From the NCBI RefSeq assembly GCF_900496995.4, contig NC_044004.1, positions 6,262,001 through 6,326,000 of the forward strand: a stretch of 64,000 bases of DNA, written 5' to 3'. The position numbers and the translations under genes are program-made. Position 1 is the first letter of the stretch. Each line of letters starts with the position of its first letter. This document shows, in pieces, positions 1 through 11,500 of the stretch. The notes under the pieces are model-generated. The model saw nothing but the letters and a program-made list of their open reading frames with translations. It did no database searches and was not told where the DNA came from. This stretch comes from Aquila chrysaetos chrysaetos (Eukaryota > Chordata > Aves > Accipitriformes > Accipitridae).

Positions 1-1480
1 TTTAACTCAGCCCATGAGCATTAGGAAATGACATACTGGTGACAGCCTCCCCAGCAGTTGGTGTTGCAAATAGTTTAGCTGTGAGCGTGGACTCGTCATT
101 GTTGCTAGGTGCCTTCCTGCAGGAGGAAGCGAGGGCATCCCCGAATGCGTTACAGGGGAGAAACACGGGGATCGGGTGGAGAGGGGTCTGCGGTGCTCAT
201 CAAAACCAAACCAACCAACAAACCCCCCCCCCCCAACAATATGTTTTCTAACTAAAGGTAAACATACAATGTTCCTCTTCAAACACCTAACTCCCATCTC
301 TTCCTCCCACCCATCACTTCGCATAACGCTCGAGCTGCTCACTCAAAACAAAAGGTAGAGAAATCAGGCAACTTCTTGTACGCGTGACAAAAGCAATGGG
401 CCTTCACAAAGCTTTTGATAAAGAACTCTGTTCCTGGGGTGTGTCTTCAGGGCTCGGGGAGAGCCTGCCTCTGGCCCCCGTGACGGGTGAGTTACGCGTG
501 CGTTTCATTGAAAGTCCCTGGGCTCTGCCAGCTGCAATAACAAAGCCGCTCTCTTGTTTTTTGCCAAGGGGAAAGGATTCATCTTACTGATGCTTTGCCA
601 CTTTCTCATCAGGGAGATGGGCCCCGGCTCTCTTGAAGGGGGAGTTTACCAAACTGCAGTGGCTTTGAAGGAGAGAGCGAGCAGCACTTGAGCCCGGCCT
701 CTGGCGAGCTCCTTCAGTGGACTGTGCCTCCGGTACGTTCTGTCCCGGCTGGACCTCCCACCCGAGCCTCGCTGCAGACCCAGCTGAGCTGCTGAAATCC
801 CTTTGTATTTAATCGAGCAGCATCAGCAGAGATAGGGGTTTGCAGTCCACCTCCAATCTTTACCACATAAAAATTCTGAAGTATAAAGTTTTGCGTGACT
901 CCCAGTGCGAGGCGCAACGTTCACCAGCCCTAAGGGCTTAGTTTGTGAGCAGCTGCTTCTGCAATCCCTCTGCTCTTCCCCCTTCAAGAAACAAAATGAG
1001 CCCATTGCTGAAGAAGACAGTGCCATGATTTTTCTTCTTGAGGAGGTCGTGGTGGCTACCTGACAAAACGGGCTGAACCTGGGTGGAGTTTTTTTTCTCC
1101 TTTTTAAATCATACCAGCACGCCGAGTACCCTGTAAAAGTGTTTTAAAGGCTCTGAGGAGAGCAGCCATTCAAATGCTTTCTACAGGTCAATATTAGTGT
1201 GTCTTTTTGAAATTCGATAGCACAGAATTACTTCAGCGCGTACGCTCTGGGGGGTTGTCAGTGTTTTTAAGATGAAGCTGTGCTATTTTTGTGCTCAGCT
1301 GTATGAGTCGGCGATTTTCATGCAAATTATGGATTCTGAAAATAACTTACTCACACAAAAGCAATGTTGAGTTTCCTTCAGAGGAGAGCCTTCGTCTCAA
1401 AGACGAAGCTTGATTTTAGTGTGTTTTTCGTAGCGGACTAAATTGTATTGATATAGTAGAGGTCGATTTACGGTATCAGT
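1..1480. other. gene-free flank upstream of RNF103
   Basis: I see no supported gene. It contains a 12-C run at 223-234 and an octamer ATGCAAAT at 1320-1327 in an AT-rich patch. By mammalian synteny the next gene outward would be RMND5A, in the opposite direction. Confidence 0.6.
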
Positions 1481-1890
1481 ATCTTTGCAGCCTCACGCTT
1501 CTTGCACAGCCCGGGACGATTGCTTGGGGATCCGCTCAAACGGGGGCCCACGCCGCGCTCCGCACGCTTCCGACGTGAAGGCCCGACCCCATCTCAACCT
1601 CCGTCCCGAGCGGCGGTGCCGCTCGCCGGCTGTCGCTTTCGCCCGACGCGCTCCCGAGCAGCAGAATCCCAGTTCCAATCCCTGCAGATGGATTTCACTT
1701 TATTATTCCCTTCCGCGGCAGCGCAGGGCCGCAGGCGGGAGCGGGGGGGGGGGGGCTCGCACCTACGCCCCGCACAGCCCCAAGCCAAGCGGCCCCGTTA
1801 AGCCGCCTCACAACGGTCCGAACGGATCGACTCCATTCCGGCTGCGTCAATATTTTTCTTCTCATGAAAAACGTCGATCGAGGCCGGGGC

Positions 1891-1907
1891 GGGGGGGGGG
1901 GGGGGGG
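1891..1907 (+). repeat. 17-G homopolymer in RNF103 CpG island
   Basis: Part of a cluster of G runs at 1743-1755, 1891-1907, 2049-2058 and 2106-2116. These are common in bird promoters and prone to sequencing length error. Confidence 0.7.
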
Positions 1908-2199
1908 TGTCGCCCCCATAACCTGATATCTGAGGTATTTTTTTAAAATTTTTTAAATTTTTGTATTTTTTTCAGCCAGCGCAGCCGCTGGGTCCGAAGT
2001 CGATGCCGGGGCCAGGGACGCCAGTGACCTCCAAGCCCCGGTGACCGCGGGGGGGGGGTCGGACCGAGCTGCTGAATCACCGGTGAGGGAACGGGGACGG
2101 GGGACGGGGGGGGGGGCAGCGCCGGGCGCCCCTCCCGCCCTCCGCCCCGCCCGCCGCCGCCGCCGCCGTCCCCGTCCCCGGCTGCAGACGTCACTTGTT

Positions 2200-2283
2200 A
2201 TGTCTCCGCCGGCGGCCGCCGCTCCGCCGGGGCGGGGACAGCGGCGGGAGGGAGGCGGGGGGGCCGCGGCCCCGCGGTTCTGA
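2200..2283 (+). promoter_or_regulatory. upstream ORF in RNF103 5' leader
   Basis: ATG at 2200 opens a 27-codon frame (MSPPAAAAPPGRGQRREG and on) that stops at TGA 2281-2283, 88 bases before the RNF103 start. It would act as a uORF only if transcription begins upstream of 2200, which is not shown. The start context is weak (T at -3 and T at +4). Confidence 0.4.
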
Positions 2284-2371
2284 CAGCCCCCCGCCTTCCC
2301 GGGCTCCCCTCGCCGCCCCGCGGCAGCCCGCGGCCTCCGGCTCGGCTCTCCCCTTCCCCTCGGCGGGAAAG

Positions 2372-2597
2372 ATGTGGGTGAAGCTGTGCTGTTTGCTGCT
2401 CTACTTCCTGGCGCTCTTCGTCCTGGCCAGGGTGTTCGAGGCCGTGGCGTGGTACGAGAGCGGTTTCCTCGCCACGCAGCTGGTGGACCCGGTAGCGCTC
2501 AGCTTCAGGAAGCTGCGGACCATCCTGGAGTGCCGGGGCTTGGGGCACTCGGGGCTGCCCGAGAAGAAGGATGTGCGGGAGCTGGTGGAGAAGTCAG
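2372..2597 (+). CDS. RNF103: RNF103 coding exon 1
   Basis: This exon encodes the signal-anchor-like N-terminus (MWVKLCCLLLYFLALFV) and the conserved LPEKKDVRELVEKSG region. It ends in phase 1 at donor GTACGC. The reading frame is open upstream to about 2195 but has no in-frame ATG there, so 2372 is the natural start. Confidence 0.95.
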
Positions 2598-5500
2598 GTA
2601 CGCGGAGCTCAGCACACACCCCCCCCCCCCCCTTTCCCCGACCCACGCGTGGGGAGGGAGGGTCCCCGGTGACCCCCCGCGTGGGCTCCTGCCGCCCTCG
2701 GGCTGGAGACCCGGGCGCCGGTTCCCAGCCCTGCGGGCCAGCGCGGCGGCAGGGCGGATTTGGGGAGCGAGCTGGTTTCCCCCACCAAGGACCGAGACGC
2801 AGGAGCGCTTAAATGGAGGAAGGCAGGGGGAAAGCTCCGGGGTGGTGACGTGAAAAACCTTCGGCGGCGTTTTAAGCCCGAAGAGGCTGCGTGGAGGGAG
2901 GGAAGGCCTTCGTGAGAGAGGGTCACCGAGAGGGGGTCCGTTACGCCGGGTCGCTGTGGGCGGTTGGGGTCGGGATGGCGAGGTGGTGGTTGCACAGATG
3001 AGAGCGGACGTCGTCCGCCGTGAAAAACGAGGAGGAAAGAATCCAGATATACGCAGCGGGTCACTATTTACAGCCGGGGCCGGCTTTTTTCCGTGCGTTC
3101 CTCTCCCTACCCGTTTGCCGATTCTTATTACAGGTCTTGCTGTCAAGACGGGTACTGAGGAGAGCAGTGGTTTTGTAGCTGAGGAGCGGAGGGGATGCGT
3201 ACCGAGGGATGTGGTGGTTTTATAGAAGAGGAGCAGAAGTAGAGCCTACGTGCAAAAAAATGGCTTGGAAAAAGGCAGGGAGGCGTTTCGGAAGTAGGGG
3301 AGACCAGGTGAAAGAGGTGGACTTTTGGGGGGTGATGAATAGCGAAGGGTGACGAGCAGTGGAGATGTAAGGAATGGCAGAAGTGCCTTGAAAGTAAGGA
3401 TGCTGGCCTGGAGTAGTCGGAGGGAGCTGGCCCCAAGGACTGGGAGATGGGGCTGATGTAATAGCTGTAGTGCCAGCCAAGCAGGAAAATGTGAGTAGCT
3501 GCTTTTAAATCGATGATCAAATGGGCAGCTGATCCGGGAGAGAGAGAAATCCCAGTGATCGGGATGAGTAGTGAGGGCTCAAATGTCCGGACAGAAAAAG
3601 AGAAGGATTTGGATGAATATAGTGAGTGCCATAACCTTAAAAATGCTAACTGTTTTCAATAATTGATATTAATGCTGGGCATTTAAGTCTAATTTGCTTT
3701 TATTGTTCATTGTTTATTTATGTTGTTGATTTGCTTTGCCGCTCCAACTGTAAAAAGCATTAGGTGATTTCACTTTTGTTTCCAGTCACTTTCACTCCTT
3801 GGCTGTCAGGTACTTTCATGATGTCATGATGTTTGGGTTGCAAATGCTGCAGAGAAGTGTTTAACTCCAAAGAAACTGTATTAACCAACTTCTTCAGATG
3901 TCATGGAAACACTTATCATACCAACAGGCTTTGCAGCATTTTTCCGCTGGTTTTTTTGTGGTGGTTTGTTTTTTTTTTTTCCTAAATTCTATGAATACTT
4001 TTGGAAACCCCTCAAGGGTTTCAGCTGGAACACTTTTTTTATTTTATATTTTGAAGGAAACAGCCTTTTTGGACAAGACTTCATTTCTTCAAGCTTAATA
4101 GGTTAGTTATTAGAATGCTAGTTGCCATTAACTGCATTTGTAATGATTATAAAACAAAACATGAGAAGGAAATGAGACTTCAAAGGAAACATTATCAGAT
4201 GATTTTACTGTGAGCTCTTTACGTCGCAAGGGTTGGAGTTCATGGGAACTTTTGCCAACTGTGCAAACAGAAGCCAACAGCTAAATTATTCTACCTGAGA
4301 TCTTTACTTGCAATGGGACAATCAGCACGTTTTTTTAAGTACAAAATTATTGATGGGAATTTTTGAAGTCTGTTGGAATTATCAGTGTTAAGAAGTTGGT
4401 TGCTGCAAAATTACTGTCCTGTGAAATGAAAGCAAAGGTGACATAAGTTAAAATTGCTCTCAGCCACTGAATATTGTTATTTTCAGAGAGTGAGGCTTAA
4501 ATGTTCATTTTTTCTTTTGTGCACTCAGTTGCATGTGTGGTACATCTGTGTAATCAGAAGCATAGTGTTCACGTCTTCTGTGGTCTGACAGCTGAAGTCA
4601 AATTGTTCATAGTCATGTCACTATAGATAGAATTAGAATAACTTTAAAGTTTATCTGCCTTTGTACTGAAAAGGTTCTTTGAGCCACCATGCAAAATATA
4701 GTTAGTTAAACTGTTACCAGGTTTATGAAGTGATCTTTCTTGAGTGCCATTTTAATTGAATGTCTCCAATTGTCTCTTTTTCAGGAGACCTCATGGAAGG
4801 AGAGCTTTACTCTGCTCTCAAGGAGGAAGAGGCCTCTGAATCAGTTTCCAGTACAAACTTCAGTGGTGAAATGCACTTCTATGAGCTTGTAGAAGACACA
4901 AAAGATGGGATCTGGCTGGTACAGGTATAGAAATTTGATCATTTATTTTTATGTATTTATCACTTCCAAAATGTGTTTCAAAGGAGGAGTTCATGAGGGT
5001 AGTTAACTAGTAGTAAAAGTGTATAACAGCGAGATGGTGACAAAGATAAAGTACGTCAGGGAGATCATAAGGAATAAATCTGTTCAAAAAACCACGAAAG
5101 GCTGGAAGTGGCAGAGTTGCTGTACAAACAGGAAGAAAAAAACCTGTTATTCTGTGGATTGCTTTTTGAAAACCAGGTACTTTAGAACCAGAAAACAAGC
5201 AAAGCAGCACACACTTACGTACACAGACTATGCAAGTACTTGGCCCTGGTATTGTAAGAGCTTGTGTAATGTGTGAAGTAGGTGCATTAAGTACAGATGC
5301 TCCCAGCTAGCACAGGAGAAGTGCTTCTGGTGTTGCTCTTCCTTTGGTTGCATTACATGCTCAGACCCAACCAGTTTAAGTTTTTGTTTATCTAAGGGGC
5401 TTAGAGCACTTTCTAAATCTCTGTTGCCTCTTCACAAAGGGAAGATCTCAGTGCTCTACTTACCAGGCTAGCAGGCTGCTTCTACAATGTGTAGCTTAAA

Positions 5501-8500
5501 GTTAACCTTCCCCCAAACCTTGTGGGCCCACCGATTTTAGAGCCTGCTTCCCCAGGGCTGCATGAGATCAAGAGAACATGTAGGAAATTAAAGAAAGACT
5601 TTTGCAATTAGGATTCTGAAACAATTTATCGTCACTCTTGAGAACGTAAGTAATCTAGACCAAAATGTAAAAATGCTTTTCTCCATCAACTTCTCTATTG
5701 ATAAGAGGTTTTTTTAAGACATAAGTTCCCTGCTAACAGCCACATCAGGCAATCACAATTCTCCACCAGACAATTAATTGTTCAGTTGACAGCTCTCCTG
5801 CCTGGTTTGTCTGGTCTCCTCACTTAATGTTTTCTATTGAAATGGATTACCAAGTTTTAATGACTTCCTGTTGTTAGACCTGCACTGTCATCACATCAGA
5901 TCTCACCCTAAAATAGACAATGAGAGGACAGGTTACCATCAGAGCTGAAACAGCATTCGTGTTTTGGGAAAGATGTATTTGGAGTTTACTGAATCTAAGT
6001 TTCAGGTTTAAATCATAGAGAAGGGCGTTCTTCAAGCAGAGAGTGTTGAAAGGAAGTTTACACGTCTCCAAGCTAGTTGACAAATACGAGCATAAATATG
6101 CTATGAAAAACGTTCCCTCCTCCCCAGGCAGCTCAAAAGAGTAAAATACGGTAGTTCTCTGTTGTCTGTTGCGTGCAGAATTTTAATCGTAATATATTTT
6201 CAGCTAGCTTCATAATAGCAGATCAGATAGGCTGCGTTTTGCTATCTCTAGCGTGATGAATGTTGTCATCATTCTGAGAATATTTGCGCAGCTATTCAGT
6301 TGGTCACAATAGCTGTGGAAAAAAAAAATTAGTGGAATTTACTGAATAATTTACTTGCTGAACTCTATTTGTCTGTTTCTCCACAATAAAAACCACTAGA
6401 CGTGTCAAATTTCTTTTTTTTTCAGTCTCGCCTTTTGACTTTTCAGCACTTTGAGTTTTCATTTGCTCCCTTCCCCGCCATAACTCCTGTCTGGATAACT
6501 CCTGTGCTGGATTCTGCATGTTCTTTCACAGGTTTTCCTATGCTCTTTTCTTAGACCTCATCCCTCTAAAGCTGCTTGTTATCATCGCTTCCCTGTTCTA
6601 ATTCTTGATTACTCTTCCCTTGCCCATTCTCCTTTACCATTAGGCATCCTGTGGAAACTTTACAGCTAATTAATCAGCTCGATGCTTAGGCAGGGGACAG
6701 TACAAGAGTGAGGATGCCTCATGGATGGGTTTGGTGACCGCAGACAAGATTGGAGCATTCCGTTGCTACTGGCTGGGAAGCAGAAAGGATCTCCAGATTG
6801 TTTTCAGGATCCTGACCCTGAATCTCTGTTCTGCGGGGACTGCTGGAAAGTGGTAGACGGAGAGGAGCAGTTCTGGCTCAGCTGGCGGTGTGGCTGTTGG
6901 TTGAGTTGGTTTTGAAGACTTTATAATGATATATGGGAGGATGGGGACTCTTGAAGATTATTTTGGTTTTTCTAATGCATGTAAATGAAATTTCTAGGGT
7001 GGCATAGGGTGGTAGTGTGATAGCCATCACTGTCTGCAGAGAATCAAAGGAAAAAGAGGAAACAATTATTATTTCTTGATGTTTGACACAAATTCAGGTG
7101 TGAATTTATCATTTAAAGCCAGCAAGATGAATTCCTTGAACAAAGTCAAAGTCCATACCCAAGGAAACAGTGTTTTGTGGCTTTGTTTCTTTATTTTCTG
7201 GAAATCCACATGCAAAGCATCCAGCCAGGTTCAGTGGTAATTTGTTTACCAGCATAGCTGTTCACAGGTGCCCTCTGCTCCTATGTGGACCTTCCGTAGA
7301 GCCACAGACAGCAGCATGTTCTTTCTCCTATTAGCTCATGATCTCATCACCTTTCTTTTTATGCCTTTCTTCTTGCTTGCCAGCTGCTGTTGTGCACTTC
7401 CTTGGCTGGCAATGAGGATGAATGGTAGTTTCTAGAGCTGCTTCTCTTGTTGATAGAGGAGTAACATGTTCTTGCTTTTCCAGACTCTTCTATGGCTCGT
7501 GCTCTCTGGTTAGTCTCTAGAAGCCCGCCACATCCAACAATATTGTAGTCATTATGACTTTAAAAACATACAGTAAATGATCCACAGATAAAATTCCTCT
7601 TTGAATAAAGTTAAAATCTAAATTAACATCTATTTTTATTTTAAAAGTCTATACGGTAACATAGTGGTATAGAGAAGTAAAGGGAACTTTCTTCCTGGCA
7701 TTGAAGCAGGAGGACAAACGTTTTGATCCTGTCCGTTAGAGGTGCAAAGGACATTATTATGGATATAAAATGTTGCAGTCTATTCTGCATCTCGGCTTCT
7801 TGTTCAAGTGGTGTAGTCCCAGAGCAAGGGATGTGTCTGCAGGATTTTGGTGGTGGTTCGTTCCTTCGTTCGTTTGTTCATTCTTTCTTTCTTTTGCTTG
7901 CATGTAGCATGAGTAATTTTCATATTTGCCTTCTTAATTTTGCCAGGTGATCAGTTGTTCTCGTTACGAGGAAATTAAGTAGAAACACTCAATTCTTTTA
8001 AAATACATCATTCAGTTTTTTCAGTAGCCCTTCAGGATCTCTTACCATAGGATACCCAATTTTAATTTTCAGTATCCTTCTTGAGAGTCTTCATATCCAG
8101 TCAAGGGTGCAGAATACCATCAGGTAGAATGTCATAGTTCTCATATTGCCTGCATATCCGTGTTAATTCATTACAGAAGCTCATTTTTTCTCCACCTCTG
8201 ACTTAACTGACAGCTTAACTGAGCTGTTCATATTGGTGCATAGATCACCCCGCCTCCCTTGAGAAACTACACATAATTTTGAGGTGGTTAATTTTTGCAA
8301 GCAACGATGGATGCGGTCTTCTGTCTTTGTCTATTTTGATCTAATTTCTCACCGTCTCTTTCTCAGAAAAGAAAAGCAAAAAATCTCCAGACATCTTTAA
8401 TCCATATGGATGGATTCTGAACCAGTTGAGAGTTCTTAGGAAAGAGCAACTATGCGGAAATTCAGTTTCATCAGCACAATGCCTAATAATAAACAGAGTG

Positions 8501-11500
8501 AGATGTCTCAGAATTAATAAAAGTACAGACAGTCATGTAGAAACGTATTGACGTTATCTGGAATAAGTGGGCTTTTTTCCATGCTTCTAATAACTCACTC
8601 ACCAGTCCGTTTATAATTAGTTTTATTTCTAAATGAGAATTGTTCAAATATTTTTACTTCTGTTTTATTTATGGGGGGATAGTTTGCAACATAGCTGTTG
8701 ATTATAAAGGGTTCTATGAAAAGCACATAAGAAGCTAGTTAACAGACCAGAGTTTTTGAACCTTTGTATCTCTGTGGATCCCTAAAAATCTTCCAGTGAG
8801 TGTGTGGACTCTTCATAGTAATATCAGGCCTCCTATGCTCATTTACCCTCTGCAGGCACTGTGGAGGAGTTTGTGGACCTCCAGGGCTCTGGATATCTCA
8901 AACTGGAAACTGCTGAACCAGACTGAGAGTTCTCGCATACATACAAGTTTCCCAGTTCATTAAATAAGTTAGAAATCAGTTTTGCCTTTGGCAAAATCAT
9001 GCAGTTTTTTCCGATTCAAATGTCTGTACTCCTTCATGTGGAGACTGACTTTCTGAGACTGGGGGAGGATTTGACCGCTCCTGAGCGAACTACCTGTACG
9101 TGTGTGTCTGCAGCAGGAAATGGTGTCTCTTATTTAATAGGTTTTGTTGTTCCTGATGGTTTAAAGCCTGTCACAGTGCCCTAGTGCCCAGAGTTGATGA
9201 GCACTTAGAGTTGTTGTCTTTGTGGCTAAGCTGTAAAACCAAGTTTTGACTATTCATGTGTATTCAAAATTGTGTGCTCTTGGTATGAGCAGGTGTGCCT
9301 GGCACCTGGTATCCTAGCTAGAATTGGTTAAAATAATGAGAGTTGAAATACCATGAAGTGTTTGTTCTGCCTTTGTGTATCTCTGACTCATTCTCATGCC
9401 TTGTGATACTTGAACATTTTTAGTTGTGAGTGAGCTTCAAAACTTACTGAGAGTGAATCTTGTTACTGTGACCTGTTTTGAAATCTCTACATACCTGTCT
9501 AAAAGAGATTGAACAAGGTCTGATTTAAATGCCTGGAAAACAGGAGAATGCTCAAGTGAGGCTACTGTCAGGTCATGCTCAAGTACTGCAGGGGTACCAC
9601 AAGAGGAGTCTGTCTGCATAGTGTATTGCTACAGCAAACTTTTTAACATCAGCAGTGTTTCCTTGAGCCTCTTCAACTTTTGTCACATCTTTACTCATAT
9701 TTTAAGAATGTATGTTTGATAAAATAATTAAAAAAAAAAATCCTTAATGATAACTGGAAGTTAAGGAGCAACTGCCTCAGTGACAGTTACGAAGCAGTTA
9801 CTGCGATACTGATGCATCTAGCCGAGACACTTTGGTTTTGGATTAGGCAAGAGAGGCAAGGTGTCTTGCTGACATTATCCTTTTTCCAAGTGTTTATATC
9901 TTTCTGTCTCCACGGTATTTGCTCTTAAACTCTGTTTGCTTCTTTCATGTCATAACTATGACTATTTTAACATACTACAGATCAAAATGATTCTATTAAC
10001 TACGTTCTTGATTGGCCTCTTTTGGGACAGTTCTATCTAATTCAAAGTCAGGAGAGCTCTTCCAATGCAAAAGCTACCTATTCAAATGCCTGTTGAAATC
10101 ATCAGGATTTCAGTAATTTCAGTATTATATGTCCCTAGATGAATTCTATTTTAGTTTTGTTTTCTGTGGTATCTGGAAGCCACGGAAACTAAACAAGAAA
10201 ACTCCATCAGAACAGGTAGAAATAAAGGAGATTTCCAAACCCCTGTCTTTCCATTTTTATTTTGCACATCTTGGTGGCATAACTTACCTGCAGTATTCCA
10301 CAGTCGTTGGTTGAGAATCTCCCAACCTTTTGTGATATGCTGTGGTCCTCCCAAATTCACAGATGGAGTATGAAGAAACTTGTGTCTGAGACTTCAGAGG
10401 AAGTTTGTGGATGGATGCTCAGTGAGGGCCTGGCCCTCTTTCCAGCATATTCTTCCACTAAAGAAGCTAGTAATTCATATATAGAGATGGTAATTCAGAC
10501 CCTGCAGTCAGAGCCAGTCCTCTGGCCTGGGTTAGGTGTAGATTAGGGAGCAGATCTATTCCGTGATGTGTGGTTGTTAAATGGCAGCGTGACTTTGATC
10601 CTATTGGATTCTCTTAGCCCATTAAGATGATTAATGGATTAATTGAGTTATCTTCATTGTCTTATTTGCCACTCTGACATATGATATTTTACAGATTGTG
10701 AACATAGCTAATAATAAGAAAAGCTTCAAGGGTTTGTGTTCCTCTAAATGTGGTATTTGTTTCCCAGCTGTGCTAGCTGATCTCATAAAAGACACCTTCT
10801 CCTATGAGCTTTGTCTTTATTTCTTTAAAATGAAATAGAGCATATGGCTGAAAGGGTCCTTCTTGATGAGCAAGTTCAGCGCTCTGCTAGACTGTGGAGT
10901 ATGTGTTTATAAAATACCTTGCTGCCTCTCTTAAATAGTAAGTTGCCTGAGTGTAATACTGCTATTGATTTTTCTCTTCTTGGAAACGTGTATCTGACTT
11001 CTGGCTTAAGTGTATTCATGGCTGATTTGTTCCTATTGCGCTTAAATTGACAGCGCCCTTTAGTTTCACTGACTTCTGATCTCTACCCCACTACTCCCAG
11101 TATGTGAGGTCAATCAACCAGTTTGTTTTGTCAGGTATAATATATCCTGGGCTTTGCTTATTTCACAGCCTGTTAATATTGATGGCTTATAGTTCCTTTT
11201 GGACCAAACTAATAGGCCCAAGCTTTTCCTCCCATCGCTGTTTCTAACTGATGAACTCCCTGAGTGTCCTGTTCATTACTGAATTCAATTTCATTTCTGA
11301 CACTCTGCATTATAAGATTTGTGCAGCTCTTCCTGCATGGCGTTACAATCCTCTTTTGTACATAGACGTGCTTCCCAATTTTATGTCATCTACAAATGGC
11401 TTTGGGAGACTTCAGGTTTGTGGAGGAAGGGCATGAATAGGAATATATGCTGAACTGAGCTCTAAGGTAAATCTATTAAGAAGTCTGTTAGCACCTTTCT

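Larger units (their letters stand above)
1490..3130 (+). promoter_or_regulatory. RNF103: RNF103 CpG-island promoter region
   Basis: This stretch is GC-rich and dense in CpG, in contrast to the AT-rich sequence on both sides, and it covers the first coding exon. GACGTCA, a CRE-like half palindrome, lies at 2187-2193. I see no clear TATA box close to the coding start. The transcription start cannot be fixed from sequence alone. Confidence 0.75.

Noticed and set aside
1485-1946. 153-codon open frame in the CpG island
   Set aside because: It is long only because GC-rich sequence lacks stops; composition is low-complexity Pro/Arg/Gly with no domain.
2195-2371. In-frame extension upstream of the RNF103 start
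   Set aside because: The frame is open but contains no ATG, and the protein aligned from memory starts at the 2372 methionine.
2505-3146. 213-codon minus-strand frame opposite RNF103 exon 1
   Set aside because: GC-rich shadow frame crossing the exon and intron; no similarity to a known protein and no splice logic.
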